Of a stretch of DNA of 64,000 bases, positions 44,800 through 59,899 are shown one piece after another. How positions within the stretch are numbered: position 1 is the first letter of the stretch; each line of letters starts with the position of its first letter. Location: assembly GCA_001939145.1 (NCBI GenBank), contig LSRX01000370.1, positions 419,404-483,403 of the forward strand. Direction: 5' to 3'. The DNA is from Symbiodinium microadriaticum. Taxonomy: Eukaryota; Sar; Dinophyceae; Suessiales; Symbiodiniaceae. A program made the position numbers and the translations under genes. The notes beneath the pieces were generated by a model, which was not told where the DNA came from, made no database searches, and saw only the letters and a list, made by a program, of their open reading frames with translations.

Positions 44800-45306
44800 A
44801 TCATCGTTGAGATGTTGTCGTCACTACTCACATCCACATCGACCTTCATATCCCCATCGTCACTATCATCATGCACATCGGCCTAAACATCAACAACATC
44901 ATCTTTTCTTCCTATCACCGTCATCATCACCATCAAAACATCAACCATTTCTTTCCAATATCCTTACCCATGACTACAACAAATCATTATTGATGTCAAT
45001 GCTGACACTTCTCCTTCTCCATTATGATTTTGCTGAACCATGCGCAACTAATATTATTAATGCCAACGACACGACGGGCACGACCAGTCGGCACTGACAT
45101 CATGAGTTGTCATTCTTTACCTCACGTGTACCAGCTCACAGGCAACTTCCCCGTCACTGTCACAGTACTTTCAACCGCCCTGCAACTATGATTGTCATTT
45201 ACAACTAGCCGCTAGCCTGAAAACCACCAGGTATTCCTCTGCCTGTGGCGTTTGAGCTGTCTGCAAAAACTAGTTTGGCCGCTATCGTCACCATCATCCT
45301 TATCAG

Positions 45307-45341
<35 letters not shown>

Positions 45342-46600
45342 CCATGGCGATCAGGTCTGTTCTGCCTGACGGTCTTTGTCGGGAATGCTTACTGCGGTGG
45401 TTGATGTGTGCTTCGTTTCTTGTGTTGATGGCGATATCTATTTGATCTATTGCGTGTGCGTGTGTTCTCTGTTTTGGTTGCTCTACCTTCCTTGAAGTCA
45501 TCGTGCACGAGATCTCGCAATCATTGTATGCTTTCACGACTACGTCTCTTTCAAGCGAATGCCTCATCGAAGTAGTCCAGCAACGCTGGCACTGAGTCTG
45601 CCTCAGGGCTACGACGGTTGGGATTTCGGGCTTAGGGTTTTCAGGGTTGAGGGAAGCGGATGGGCCCGGACGTGCTTTGTTCTGTCTCAAGTCTTCGGGG
45701 TTGTCAGCATTTCTGTGAAGCCTCCATGCATGAAGCGGGATGCCGGGATGTCCATTTCTCCCTGCTTCAAGACATCATCATCTGCAGGAGTAGCCGGATA
45801 GGGAGCCGCGCACCAGACGAGCAACTTCTGTATGGGTGTGCGCGGAGCATGTGATCGTGGCAGTATGATGCAAAGTAGGAAATGATACAACAACTAGTTA
45901 TTGTAATCATCAAACCCTTGAACACTTCGGGACGCTGCACCCCTGAACCGCCAAACAGAACCGGAAGGCCTTGTAGGGCGGCTGCCAGAGCCTTGTCCAC
46001 ACCAGACCTGCAAGGTGAGCATTTATACCCTAACTCCAACACCAACAAACCAATAAACACTTGAAAGCTTGCCGGCCTTCTTTCTGGATCTCGGAGTCCC
46101 AGAACCGAGCAACCTGCGACATTTTAGACCCTGCGCGCCCGACGCCGCAGTAAAAACTTTGTTTCGTTGACTTCGTAGGAGACCTGCCTTCAATCTGGAT
46201 TCGGATCTGGCTTCACTTGACAGGAGCAAGAACGCCTGTTGATTCTACCAAGCTGGCTTGGCTGACGTGATCTACCACACAAATCTATCAGCCGCAATGC
46301 GAAAATGTTGCCACTACTGCCAATGCCCTCCTGCTCAATATTGCTACCGCTACCGCAGTTGCAGTTGTAGTTGTGCTGAATGCGACCGATATTATTTTTC
46401 AACTGTAAAATTTTTTGTTTCCATGAATGATCTGATGTGACGAATTAAAGCCGTCACGAAGCTTGCCGATGCAAGCAGTGAACTTTTAACGACAGGCTAC
46501 TCGCGATGTTACAGCCATCCTTGCCTTTGTAGTCGTTGTTGCTGTCGTTGGCTAACATTACCAGCTGCCTGTGCCTTGTGATCACCGGCAAATTGTTGCT
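44800..46600. other. Unrecognised DNA with ATC-rich patches
   Basis: Loose CATCATCAC/CACATC words lie at 44820-44960 and a pure ATC run at 45300-45342. No gene is supported. Confidence 0.45.
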
Positions 46601-46619
46601 GTTCTTCTGTTGGCAGCTG

Positions 46620-46720
46620 TATAAGTAACATAACTACTACCAAAACCCAATACTGTACTCCTACTGCTGCTGCAACTATTCCTGCTTCTCCTCCTCCTCC
46701 TTTTCCGGCTACTGCTCCTA

Positions 46721-46778
<58 letters not shown>

Positions 46779-46797
46779 GGCCACTACCACTACCACN
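46620..46797. repeat. Compound (CTA)n(CTG)n microsatellite with an undetermined base
   Basis: CTACTACTA passes into CTGCTGCTG (about 46706-46777) and then CCACTACCACTACCAC with N at 46797. The poly-Ala/Val frame across it is an artefact. Confidence 0.95.
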
Positions 46798-46949
46798 AGT
46801 GTTAAACTGGCGGGCTTTTCACCGTTGACTGCGTTGCTACACTGTAAGCTCAAGGGCCCTAAACATAGCGGATATATACAACTATTGTTCACAGTCATGG
46901 CAGCAACAGGCAAAAGTGAACTCATGTTCAGAGCTACTGAAAAAAAAAC

Positions 46950-47560
46950 CCGGTAACCCTAAACTAAGCCTAAACCCTAAACCCGGAAAACCCGAGCATG
47001 GTGTCGGATTTCGGCCTTTGGGATTAAAGGGTGTTTTTGCTTTCCTTTTTGTCGCCCCTTTTCCTCTAGCAGTAGTACTGACCTTTGGAATGGATTTAAG
47101 GGGTTTAGGGCTTATGGCCAAGGTTAAATGGTTCAATCCGGGCTTCTCGATTCTGGTTTCAGTGTTTGTGCATGTCAGAATTTTGGCTCAATGAAATTGC
47201 AAGGCACAGTCGCAACGCTGCTTCAGGGTTTGACTTGGCACATTTCTCGATTTGTGAGAAACACCGGATGAGTTGGAAAACCTCTACCAGCATAATTAAC
47301 AACTTGTACAATGTACAGGGATCCGTGCTCTATTGAGATGACGAGGCCAGCCAAGATCCAACCAACATCCCGTTTGAGAAAGTAGATGACATCAACACGG
47401 GGCATGATTTTAATACCCCGGATGACGGCAAGGGGTGGTTTATGAAACTTACCATTCTGGACCCCATATGCAAAAAGACCGCAGACCCCACCCAATCCAC
47501 GGTTTAGGGTTTAGGGTTTAGTGCTTCGGGTTTAGGGTTTACAGTGGGGTTTAGGGTAGT
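46950..47560. other. Spacer with telomere-like words in both orientations
   Basis: CCTAAACTAAGCCTAAACCCTAAACCC lies near 46957-46983 (C-rich strand). GGTTTAGGGTTTAGGGTTTAG lies near 47502-47555 (G-rich strand). No gene is recognised between them. Confidence 0.6.
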
Positions 47561-47569
47561 GAGAATCAC

Positions 47570-48590
47570 CAGAGGTGATTGGTAGTACGATCGTGACAAT
47601 GACCAAGGCAACAGCAGCTACAGTCCTGAGAATCACAGCCACCGAAGCGTTAGCCAGTACGCACTTGATCAGCTTGGCTCAATTTTCCATAGTTCAGGAA
47701 TGATCCGTACACTGTACACTCACTTACAAGAGTCTGTCTCTGTTATCGTCTTTCGCTTTACAGTCGCGTCTCTCGGACATAGACATATTGAGCCATACAA
47801 CTGTACGACCAAACTCGCCACACACGGCAAGCGAAAATGCCCAGCATCTTGTAGATGCAGTTCTGGGCGTCTGACCTCGCACACGCGATGGTTTAGCCCG
47901 ACCCCCAAACACGGCAGTCCGGCGTTCGATCTCGTGAGAAACATCGCGGATCCAGGCCGATGCTGCGCATGTGCAGTGCTGCCGGCGGCAGAAAACCCAG
48001 AGCTAGACTCCAGGCTCATGGCAGCACAAGCGATCTTCGAACGGACCCCGACGTGTCTTGTTATGGAAACGATGTCCAATGTCCAAAGGAAAATGTACAA
48101 ATTCTCCGAAAAAGATCAGTAACTCTGAAGCCCGAATCGTCGAGGCAAGCCTGAGACCGACTGATGCTGGCCAACCCGGGGACCAACCCCGGACCAATTC
48201 CGGATCAGAACAGAGCCACCCCAGAACTTGAACCCTGGAACCTCAAACCTTACTGGGCCACCCCAGTACTAGGTTGCAGATTGGTGAGTTTTCGTACCAC
48301 CAAAATTGCTACAAGTGGTACGAGTGGTGCAAGTGGTCAAAACATCCAGGATGACCCAGATGACCAAGATTACCAGCTTGATGCGTCATCTTGTCCCCCC
48401 AGTTTTCTCCCCGAGCAAGATGACCAAGTCGACGAAGATGACGCGTCCAGTTGCCCCCCCCTATTAGCATCTACTCCCCGAGCAAGATGACCAAGTTGAC
48501 GCTTCGTCTGGCCCCCCAAATTAGCCGCCTGACCCAGATGATCAAGATTACCGAAATGACAGAGACAATTACCGGTTCTGGATTCCCGGC
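47570..48590. other. Unrecognised DNA with a GATGACCAAG-type repeat
   Basis: Frames overlap on both strands without motifs. Between 48350 and 48560 the phrase GAGCAAGATGACCAAG with CCAGTTGCCCCCCC-like neighbours recurs three or four times, a diverged ~60-70-bp tandem repeat. Confidence 0.5.
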
Positions 48591-48599
48591 ACAACGTAT

Positions 48600-48639
48600 T
48601 ATTGCTTCTACTTCTACTTCTACTTCTACTTCTACTACT

Positions 48640-48671
<32 letters not shown>

Positions 48672-48927
48672 GACGACGACGACTACTACTACTACGACTA
48701 CTACGACGACGACGACTACTACTACTACTCCTACTCCTACTCCTGCTGCTACTGCTTCTGCTACTGCTACTGCTACTGCTACTGCTCTTGCTATTGTTAT
48801 TATTGTTATTCCTACTGCTGCCTGCTCCTACTCTTACTCCTGCTCGTGCTCCTACCCCCACTCCTGCTCCAAACTCTTACTCCTACTGCTATTGCCACTG
48901 CCACTGCCACTGCCACTGCCACTGCCA

Positions 48928-48991
<64 letters not shown>

Positions 48992-49090
48992 ACCTGCACC
49001 TGCACCTGCACCTGCACCTGCACCTGCACCTGCACCTGCACCTGCACCTGCACCTGCTCCTGCTCCTGCTCCTGCTCCTGATCCTGATCC
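48600..49090. repeat. Long compound triplet/hexanucleotide microsatellite
   Basis: Successive blocks are (TTCTAC)n/(TAC)n/(GAC)n at about 48603-48735, (TGCTAC)n at about 48755-48787, (TGCCAC)n at about 48893-48928, (TGC)n at about 48930-48990, (ACCTGC)n at about 48990-49056 and (TCCTGC)n to about 49083. Every block has a period divisible by three, so most frames stay open for 490 bp. Confidence 0.97.
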
Positions 49091-49121
49091 ACTGCTTCTG
49101 GTGCTGTTACGACGACGACGA

Positions 49122-49345
49122 CTACTCTTCTCTACTCTCGATCTCGAGATCCCACCGGTGTACCGATGCCATATCGAGCAGTACCCTTTTGACCTGTCCT
49201 CTCCGCCTTTTGATGAGCATGTGGACTGTGCACATCGGCGCCTTGATGTCCCTCTGGAGAGGGTCCATGTCCAACTCCGACACCTTGCCCGCCTGGCAAA
49301 GAACCGAGGCTGTGGCCAAAACCTCATGAGACCAGGATCCTGCAC
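49122..49345 (-). CDS. Possible exon beside the microsatellite, unknown product
   Basis: After a possible acceptor (CATGAG|GTTTTGGCC) the minus strand reads ATASVLCQAGKVSELDMDPL, then IKAPMCTVHMLIKRRRG and VKRVLLDMASVHRWDLEIE. It then runs into the triplet repeat. It has soluble-protein character, but no partner exon or domain is found. Confidence 0.28.
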
Positions 49346-49589
49346 TGCTCCTTTCATTCTTTTCTTGGCGAGTGCCTTGGGCACTGTCCTCTTGTTAGTC
49401 CGCATTTGCGGCGAGAACCATTAACGCAGCGACTGCACTGGAGAGAGTCCAGCCCTGTCGCTGACCTGCAGGACCTAAAGACAAAAGTTGCAAAACCACA
49501 GAAACTACTTCCTGATCCTGGCTCTGTTTCATGCGACTCAGGTGATGACAGTCGGGCTCTCACCTGCAGAGTTGGGACATGGAGCTGCG

Positions 49590-52037
<2,448 letters not shown>

Positions 52038-52850
52038 GCTGGGCGAGGTGGGCAAAGCCTCAGCCAAGGCAGCTCTCGCGCACCACGAGTCAACCGCAGC
52101 AGAGGCTGCAAGAACAGAACAAGAGACACAAGAGCCACTGTCTAGGGTCAAGCTCGCAGCGCCAACGACACCACTGTAGCAACATTCCACTACGAAATCT
52201 AACGAACAAGGTCAAAGCTACTGGCCAGAATCCCTGACCTGCATCCACAGGCAGCACAGACGGCACAACTGTCGCAACCAATACGATCTCTGATCACTTC
52301 AGAAACGCAATGCCAACTGTTGGGAACCCCAGGAAGTGGGCCATGCGAACGGGACCCGTACGTCACCGCATGAGAAGTTCGAAGAAAACGTTAAGGTCCA
52401 AGTCTCGGCTTTCTTCAAAATGTGAGGACTGCCGAAAATGCCGAGGGGTCAGGGGCCTTTTCTGGCCTGTCTTGAGCCAAACAGCGTCAAAGCATCACAG
52501 GACTTCATCCCCAGGCCCTTGTCCGTCAGAAGCGAGCGTTGGATTGCATTCTCTGGAAGTCAACGTCTGGGCCTGCAACGTCTCGACAGCGTTGGCGACA
52601 TGCTGGGCGCAGCGAGTCACGGCCGCCTGTCTGGGCTGCATCAGTCTCGATTTTCCGGTGAGGACCTACAGTGAAAACTGCCCACAGGCCTTGACCTGTT
52701 CCTCGGTGCTGTTGCCCTCACGGCAGAGTCTTGTTCAGTTCTTGACTAGCTTTGCTGCGGAGGCTCTCCCAAGTCAGTTATCCTGAGAGATCTGTTCAGA
52801 GAGTCTTGAGGATCGATCCCGACTATGGCCAGTAGCATGCTCGTACATCA
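52038..52850. other. 5' flank of phosphoglucomutase
   Basis: No gene is recognised. The minus strand carries TTTGGCTCAAG at 52471-52481, which matches the last 11 bases of the dinoflagellate spliced leader (see findings). The frames here are short. Confidence 0.4.
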
Positions 52851-55800
52851 GGAAAGATGCCTGGACATAGGCAAAAACCATGTCAACGATGAAGACAACC
52901 TGAGCGACAGGCTTCGGACAGTCCTTGTCAGTGCCGAGCGAAAGAAACCTCTTTTCGGAAACAAGCAACTTGGCATCTCCCAAAACGGAACGAATTGCCG
53001 CCGACACACCATGATGGCCACAATGTTATCCAGGATGGCCAGGAACAGCTCCGCATCAGGCTGGTCAAACTGAGGGAGGTGTCTTAGCCTAGGCGGGACT
53101 CATAACTTTACCATCCTCTTTGCTGGACTGTATCCCCTTAGACTCTTGACTTTTGTCATGCGGCATCTGCACTCCGCCGTAGCCCACCTGACACGAGGCA
53201 TGCAGGAGTCAAATCACAGCCACATGACAACTCGTTGCTGAGGCAGGTGCCCACAGTAGGCAGGCACGGTAGTACTTGGAGCCGGGGGCCAAGTAGCCAA
53301 ACATGGCTAGGGTCCACATGATGAACATGACGACGAAGTACGCGAAGAAGCGCAACATCGAGGATGTCTTCTCTGCGCTCGTCCCACTGAGGATAAGTAT
53401 AGCAGGAACATTGCCCACTGCCAGCCCCATGCCAACACCCAGAATGCGGTTGATGTTCGTGTCGAACGACGAGCCAGATGTTTCTGAGAAAATGAAGGAG
53501 GTGGCAACCACACAACCCATGCTGTAGCCGCGAGAATATACCGACCAAAGAAGTGCCAGCGTCCAGGAGACAGTGTTCCGGAGGGCAAACCAATGGCGAC
53601 TGTTCGCGTCCTTCCCTCCAGATGCGCTCGGTGCAGCATCGCTCTGGCCTCAGCACCCAAGCCGGAACGAAGAAGAAACCTTTCTGGCCCTAAACCTGTC
53701 TCCCAAAGCTCTTCTCTTAAATGTCTCATCTTCATCTTCGCGGCGCGTATCGAAAGCGCTGAAGGCAGCAGGCCAGGAGCGCAATCTGGGTGAGAAAAGC
53801 AGGGGCCCAAAATGGGGAGAAAGCACTTCTGTCACTTCTACTTTTCCGAGCGGCTGGTCCAGGAAAGCCATCTCAGAAGAAAAAGCATTCTCGGGCTTGG
53901 CCTGCTTCTCCAGAGCCTTGCACAGCACTTCCTCGGAAGTTATTCCGGGGCGTCACAGAAGAGCAGCCGGGCCGCGCAACGTCAACGGAGTGGGGAACCG
54001 AAATTCGACCAAAATGTCAGAACGGCTAGACTGGATGATGACATGTTGGAGAGATCTACCCGTTGCAGCATCCAGGGCTCGCGATGTCTGCTCACTGCTT
54101 GTGTATCTCGATACTGGGAGCGGCACGTGCTACAACGGCAACGCTCACTCCCTCCTGAACTACACTGCCAGCAAGTTCTTGCACGGCATTCCTACCAAAC
54201 TCATCCAAACCCCATGCTGCACGATCCCCTGGAAATCAAGGTCTGCTCCAGTCCAAGATTCGTCTGCTTTCTTTGCGAGGCTCTGCAGCTCTAGACGCGT
54301 CTCCGTGCTGATGTCTGCCTCTCTCCACCCCGCAGCGGGAGCAAAACCTATGCTTTGTTCAAACATAAGCTGCACGTGGTCCACCTTTTCGCATATATAG
54401 AACTGTACGCATACACATCCCTATTCAGTGGTTACTGTGGCTCTCAGTAGCACCATTGTCATGCTGTTTGTGCTTTTGACAGCAAGCCTTGTCCCGGCAA
54501 TCCCGAGCCACTGCGGCGAGGCCCTCGCTGCAGGCAAGCACGAAGTCCTCTTGAAAAGGTGCTAATTTTTTCCTCTCATTTGATGATTACAACCTGTGCG
54601 AGGGCCGGGTTTCTTGGTAGCATTGATAATAACCAATAATATTTAGTTGCTCTAAGGCTAGCTAGTCTAGCTACATCTAATTACAGCCACGGTTGCTGTT
54701 GGGGTTCATACTCCTCGAGCAAGAACTGCTCGCCCCTGCCAGTGGACTGGCCGAGGTAGCGCATCAAGCCACTCTGGATGCGGAGGAGCTGCCGTAGCTG
54801 CCGAAGAAATGCGGCAACCTGCAGCAGCTGTGCCGTGTATTCTGGAATCCCTAAACCCTAAACCCTAAACCCTAAACCTTAAACCCTAAACCTTAAACCC
54901 TAAACCCTAAATCTTTCAGTGGAGCTGCTTTCTGCAGATTCTTGTGTTGCTCCCGTGTGTGGCCAGAAACCCACGACTCCCAGGCGACCTGCAGAGTCAC
55001 AGGGCTGCGGAGGTGATCCAAAGGGTGGGGTAGTGAGGAAGGCGGCTCACGACAAATTGTGCCTGTGCCTGGTCCAAAAGCGCCTCCGCAGTCGTTCGGC
55101 GCATGCCCAGCTGTCGGATGTAAAAGTTGGAACTGTCTGCGTGGAAGGGAAACTTCCAAGCTTCCTGCTGGAGGATTGTCAACAAATACTCCAAGCAGCC
55201 GGCCGTGTCCTCTGCCAGTTGTGCCAGCTCGGTTGCTGCAGACCACATGCAGCTGTGTCTCTTCACGGACTCGCGGCTCCAGGGAAGGAGGCCGAGGGAG
55301 GGGATGGCGAGCAGTATGGCAAGGACGACAAGCCAGAAGCCACACATGGCCACCCCATTCCAATTCCAGTTAAACTCCCAATCCCAGATCACCGCTCGGA
55401 ACCCAGATGTTGTCTGAGGGTTCATGAAAGGAACCAGGAGCTCTGAAAACACTCCTAAAGCATATTGCTTCTGGCCAACGGATGTCGAGCTGAAGAACAG
55501 GAGGTATGTTGAGCAGACTGCAAAGAGGATCGCTGCGAAGCTGTGGTACCCAAAAGGCAGCCAAGCTTTTTGCCAGAAATCCTCTGGCAAGTAGTTCATC
55601 CCGCCGGCCCCTCCGGGCATCATCAGATTTAGCAGACTCGCCATGCAAAGCCCGGTGGAAGCCCCCAGCAGAGCATCGTGGATGCCGCTGATCAAGCAGC
55701 CAAGATGTGGAGTTACCAAGAAAGCATACCAGAAAGGAAGGAAATGATAAATTCGCATGATGTTGGTGGGCACCAAGCTGTACGAGCTCGCTGGGCATCT

Positions 55801-55890
55801 GTCCCAACCTTTCAGAGAAGCCTCAACAGTAAGAAGACAATCATAATGGCAACGGGGATAAATACGTACAAAACAAGCATACATGCTGCA
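52850..55890 (-). CDS. FUSC/ArAE-like membrane transporter (multi-exon)
   Basis: The layout is that of fusaric-acid-resistance/aromatic-acid-exporter proteins, which have two membrane blocks separated by a cytosolic helical region. Block 1 (about 55880-55330) has hydrophobic segments FLPFWYAFLVTPHLG, ALLGASTGLCMASLLNLMMP, FAAILFAVCSTYLLFF and MCGFWLVVLAILLAIPSLGL, then cytosolic SAATELAQLAEDTAGCLEYL. A middle exon (about 54385-54165) contains TRLELQSLAKKADESW. Block 2 (about 53640-53210) has WFALRNTVSWTLALLWSVYS, GCVVATSFIFSETSG, then FDTNINRILGVGMGLAVGN, where the NRxLGxxxG motif is typical of FUSC proteins, and FFAYFVVMFIMWTLAMFGYL. A C-terminal piece (about 53055-52850) reads FDQPDAELFLAILDNIVAIM. 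The family call is from this pattern. Exon joins and the start codon are unresolved. A telomere-like tract lies in the intron between block 1 and the middle exon. Confidence 0.65.
54847..54911 (+). repeat. Telomere-like tract (CCCTAAA)n in a transporter intron
   Basis: About nine CCCTAAA or CCTTAAA units are nearly continuous, lying between the first membrane block and the middle exon of the transporter. Confidence 0.95.
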
Positions 55891-55899
55891 TGTAATGTT

Positions 55900-56251
55900 T
55901 ATATATACATATACATATGCATTCACATATACATATACATGTACATAGCTATACACATACACATATACATATACATACGTACATACGTACATACGTACAT
56001 ACGTACATATACGTACATACGTACATACGTACATATACGTACATACGTACATACGTACATACGTACATACATACATACATACATACATACATACATACAT
56101 ACATACATACATACATACATACATACATAGAAAAGAGATAGAGAGATTGATAGATAGATAAATAGATAGATAGATAGATAGCTAGTTAGATAGATAGATA
56201 AATAGTTGGTGACATAAATATATAGACAGATGGATAGATTGATAGATATAC

Positions 56252-56299
<48 letters not shown>

Positions 56300-56300
56300 G
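55900..56300. repeat. Compound TACG/TACA/GATA/TA microsatellite
   Basis: (TACATA)n is followed by (CATACGTA)n at 55970-56066, (CATA)n at 56066-56128, (GATA)n at 56140-56205 and (TA)n at 56253-56297. It lies just upstream (minus-strand sense) of the transporter's first visible exon. Confidence 0.97.
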
Positions 56301-56435
56301 TGTGTGTGGGGGGGTTACATAAACATATACCGTCTTACAATACATCCCGACATTTTAAACAAGCCTTTCCCAGACCTCGTTCATGCCACCTCCCCGGACT
56401 GAGGTCTTCCTGAGCCCCCCCACCCTCACAAACCC

Positions 56436-56530
56436 TGAACCCTAAACCCTAAACCCTAAACCCTACAAACCCTAAACCCTAAACCCTGGCCCTAAACCCT
56501 ACAAACCCTAAACCCTAAACCTAGAAACCC
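56436..56530 (+). repeat. Telomere-like tract (CCCTAAA)n
   Basis: CCCTAAACCCTAAACCC units are interrupted by CTACAAACC and CTGGCCCTA. Confidence 0.95.
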
Positions 56531-56539
56531 TGAACCGCA

Positions 56540-58290
56540 ATCGCTAAAGCCCAAGCCACGCTGGCAGACCGCTCGGAGCAAGGGAAAAGCAGTGGCACGG
56601 CGCCGATGGCCACGTAGACCACGGCAGAGCGCAGAGCCAGAGCATACTCGAGCTGCAACGTGCCTGCGACTGAAGGTTCGTTGGGACATTCAGGTTTCTT
56701 GCAGTCGTGGTTTCAGGGATTTCAAGACATTTCAAATTCAAGAGTCGGGATGTATGCCTGGGGTTTTTGAGGTTGAGTGCGTTTAGGGTTTACTTGTGCG
56801 GGTTTCCGGGTCAGGGCTCAGGCACGTATGCCTCTCCTGGGATGTTGGGGATCGCGGCACCTACATGCCATTGCATCTAAAACTACCACGAAGAGTCCCA
56901 TGACCCGGTTAGCGAGGCTCCTCCTGCTGTCATTGAATGCAAGTGAGATGCTCCATCCACTCCGCGGCCTGCAAACGAGTAGAATTGTACAGATACATGC
57001 GCAGCTACAGAGGCACACGTTTGGTGTCACCGTTTGATTTGTTGGCGCCCGCTGTTCTTATGTCAATGTGAGGACTGGAGCTTCTTTGTTTTGCCAAGGC
57101 GAGCACCACGTATTCCATTGCAGCTCCGAAACCCGCAAGACTCGGCTCTGTAAGGGCGGCCTCAAAAAGCACCAGCTGCGCTTGAGAAATATCAGCAGCA
57201 GCAGGCAGGCGAAGAAGAATACCAACCACAAGCTCGCCACCGCCATGGGCTGCCGAAGTGCTGCTGGGCAATGCACAACAAAACGATCATGCGGCTGGTG
57301 CTGGGCTTGCGCAAGCCTAATTCTTAACATCCAGCTCTGTGAGACAATGCAGTGGCGTGAGGTCTGGTCTTCAGCATAGTTAAGGCAGCAAGGAAGCAGC
57401 TGGAGACAGAAAATATGTCATTCAAACCAAAAGTGAATCCAAGGTGGAAAAGAAATGATTGCAAAAGGTAGAAGTATGGTAGATCGGGACCAAAGACAAA
57501 ATGATGGTGAATTCAAAATCACAAAAAGAACCCAGGTGGGTAACCAAAAAGCGCGAGCTCGAGACCGCAATGCCTAGGCCTTGATCGCACCAAACCCCGA
57601 GACTGGACCCAAGGTCCAACCAGACAAACCCCGTTTCCCAGCTGCTGGACTCTGCCCTGAACAAAACCCTTGTATCAATCCAAGACCCTAAAAGCTAAAT
57701 AACCCGCAGTCGCAGGACCTTTGATTGGAATTGGAAAGAAATAGCTGCGAATTGCTGGGGTTCTGGATGCTAGATAATTGTACACCTATCCCACACTATA
57801 ACCCTAGACCCTGACAGCACAAGCCGCGCTCTGCTGTCTCCGCTCTGCGTTCTCTCTGGTGCCTTCGGGTGATGTGGCGCTGAGACAACAAACAGGGCCC
57901 AGTCCTAACTGTCTAACTCGGCTCAATCCTTCGATTCAGCAGAGCGGACTGGGCCGGCTTCCAGGTTTAGAGTTCTCTCCACACGAGCCCCCGGCCTCCC
58001 AGCATGAATTTCATCCTTGAGGCTTTGAGGCTTTGGGGCTAATGGGGTTTATGGAGTTTTAGGCCAATCGACAGTTGCCACAGTTTGGCACTGTCCCGGC
58101 GCCGAAGCCCTGCTCGAGTTTCACGATGTGGCTGGGACCACCGCTGCAACTGATGTCCACATAGCAATCGCTGTGGCTTGAGTGGCGCACTTTGCACAAG
58201 GAGGGTGGTCCACGCTCCTCCGGGCTGCTTTGAGGAGAAAGGCACTGTGCGCAAAACAGCCAGCGTTTGAGGGCTGTACCTCAATCCTGC
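56540..58290. other. Unrecognised DNA with possible minus-strand exons
   Basis: On the minus strand at 57005-57271 a segment reads FEAALTEPSLAGFGAAMEYV followed by VLALAKQ, which has protein-like character. I could not place it in a gene. The rest shows only short frames. CCCTAGACCCTGACAGC-like words lie near 57802. Confidence 0.3.
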
Positions 58291-58384
58291 CCCGCCCCCA
58301 TATATTAAAAAGGACCCAGTCTTGCTAATCTCGCAGGGTTCGGCCCTGAACCCCAGGGCCTGGAGCCTTTTCTCCTACACTCGA

Positions 58385-58493
58385 AGAGCTCTTCGAGCAG
58401 GTCCTTGTAGGGGTTTCTGCACATGTTCAGCTTGGGAGCTTCCGGTTTCGGCTCCTCCGGCTCTTCTTCCTGGCATTGGGCAGCAAAAACCAT
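58385..58493 (-). CDS. Possible first exon of a small acidic protein
   Basis: ATG at 58493 opens a frame reading AAQCQEEEPEEPKPEAPKLN and then NPYKDLLEELFE, with a possible GT donor just after (TTCGA|GTGTAGG). The Pro/Glu-rich then helical composition is protein-like. No downstream exon was identified with confidence. Confidence 0.28.
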
Positions 58494-58499
58494 GGGCAG

Positions 58500-59880
58500 C
58501 TGTCTAAATTAGGCTCCCTTTTAGGATCCCTTTTATAAGGGTGCCGTACTTTATTTGGGACCTAAAGAGGGACCCTAGTTGAGAGAAGTACCCACGTGGT
58601 CAAACTGATCTTATCAATCAACACAGGCACCCTTCATTCGTGGAGGTATGTTACTGTCTGCAATGCTTCACCACACGGCTCCATAAAGACCGTAAGACCG
58701 TCCTACTGGTTCTTCTACAACTGAAAAAACAACAACCCTGGACCCCTGCACCCTAAAGAAGGCGCCTCTCGGAGATCTTGCACGAGAGGAGGCGCGGGCG
58801 GAGGGACGTGGACATGGGCCTGACAAACACGAGCGCAATTCCTATGATCTCAGGCCTTCCATGCTTGCTCATGAACAGAATCTGAGTTACCATAATTGCA
58901 ACCCATCGAAAGTAATGTGATTTGGTTTTGGTGGTAACTCGTAATTTAACCAAATCACTAAGTTATGTAAACGCAGGTTTTTGTTTCTTTGAGCCCAGGC
59001 TTTTGTGACAGGTGAGCTCTGGTCCTTTTGACCCCGGTGTGGGAAACGATCCAGCAGTACAGTAGTGAAAGCATTGACCTAGTATGTAGTATCTCGTATG
59101 TGCCGTTCTTTGCCAGCAAGGCACCGGAGGAGTCTAGTTATGCGACATCTTGATATTAATCCAATGATACCTGCAGGCCTCCACCTGAGGTTGCAGAGTC
59201 ATCTCCGCAACTGGAATCTCGGGACTGGGACTTGCACGGACATCCGATAGCCACTCGGCAGACATCAAAGTCGAAGGTTCAATGCGGTCGTCCTGACAGG
59301 AAACCACTTGAAGGATCAGCGGGGGTAGTAGGGCTTTTAAGTCAGGTCACTATGGTTGTATCTACTTATACACCCAATTAGTGTACTTATACCCCTGCTT
59401 GTAAACTGAGTCCCATGATCCACTCAGCAAGAGGTCGGGAGATGCTTTCAGCTGGCAAGGCACCCAAACTACAAGAACCACCGATTCTCAGATGGAGATG
59501 GTCATCGCACCATATCTGGGAATGCGCACAATCCCTGTATTAGTAAAGGATTAGTGACCGTGCCCTGGTGCAAACCCATGAACGGCGTGCCTGTCCCTTG
59601 ACCACACATGAATCGGAATGGCAAGCAGAAGGTGCCCCTTTTATTGTATGATCCTCATTAACAGGATCCCCAAATAAGGAATAACCCCCCAACCCCCACC
59701 CCCCCGCTGCGTCGCCTCTCTGCCCGCCAGCAAGGAGTGCAAAAGGGACATTGCTGCCGGGGAGTTGTAGAGCCAGGACTGCTTCCTTCGTTTCTGCGGG
59801 TTCTTGGTCCCAGCAGATTCCATGAAGACCCGACAAGAAATGGTCGCGTTCCCGAAAACATCGCACTAACCGACTAACTG
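58500..59880. other. Unrecognised spacer
   Basis: A TTAGGATCCC/TTTATAAGGG patch lies near 58515-58545. Otherwise there are no repeats, RNAs or genes I can support. Confidence 0.4.
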
Positions 59881-59899
59881 AAAACATCAAAAGCAAACA

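Noticed and set aside
48451..49424. Frames of 160-290 residues rich in Leu, Thr, Ala, Pro or Gln
   Set aside because: These are products of triplet and hexanucleotide microsatellites, open in several frames at once.
53573..54400. 275-residue + strand frame
   Set aside because: It is antisense to the transporter exons and has no motif.
54997..56124. 375-residue minus-strand frame taken as a whole
   Set aside because: The first ~80 residues are translation of TACA/TACG repeats; only the part after about 55880 is accepted as transporter coding.
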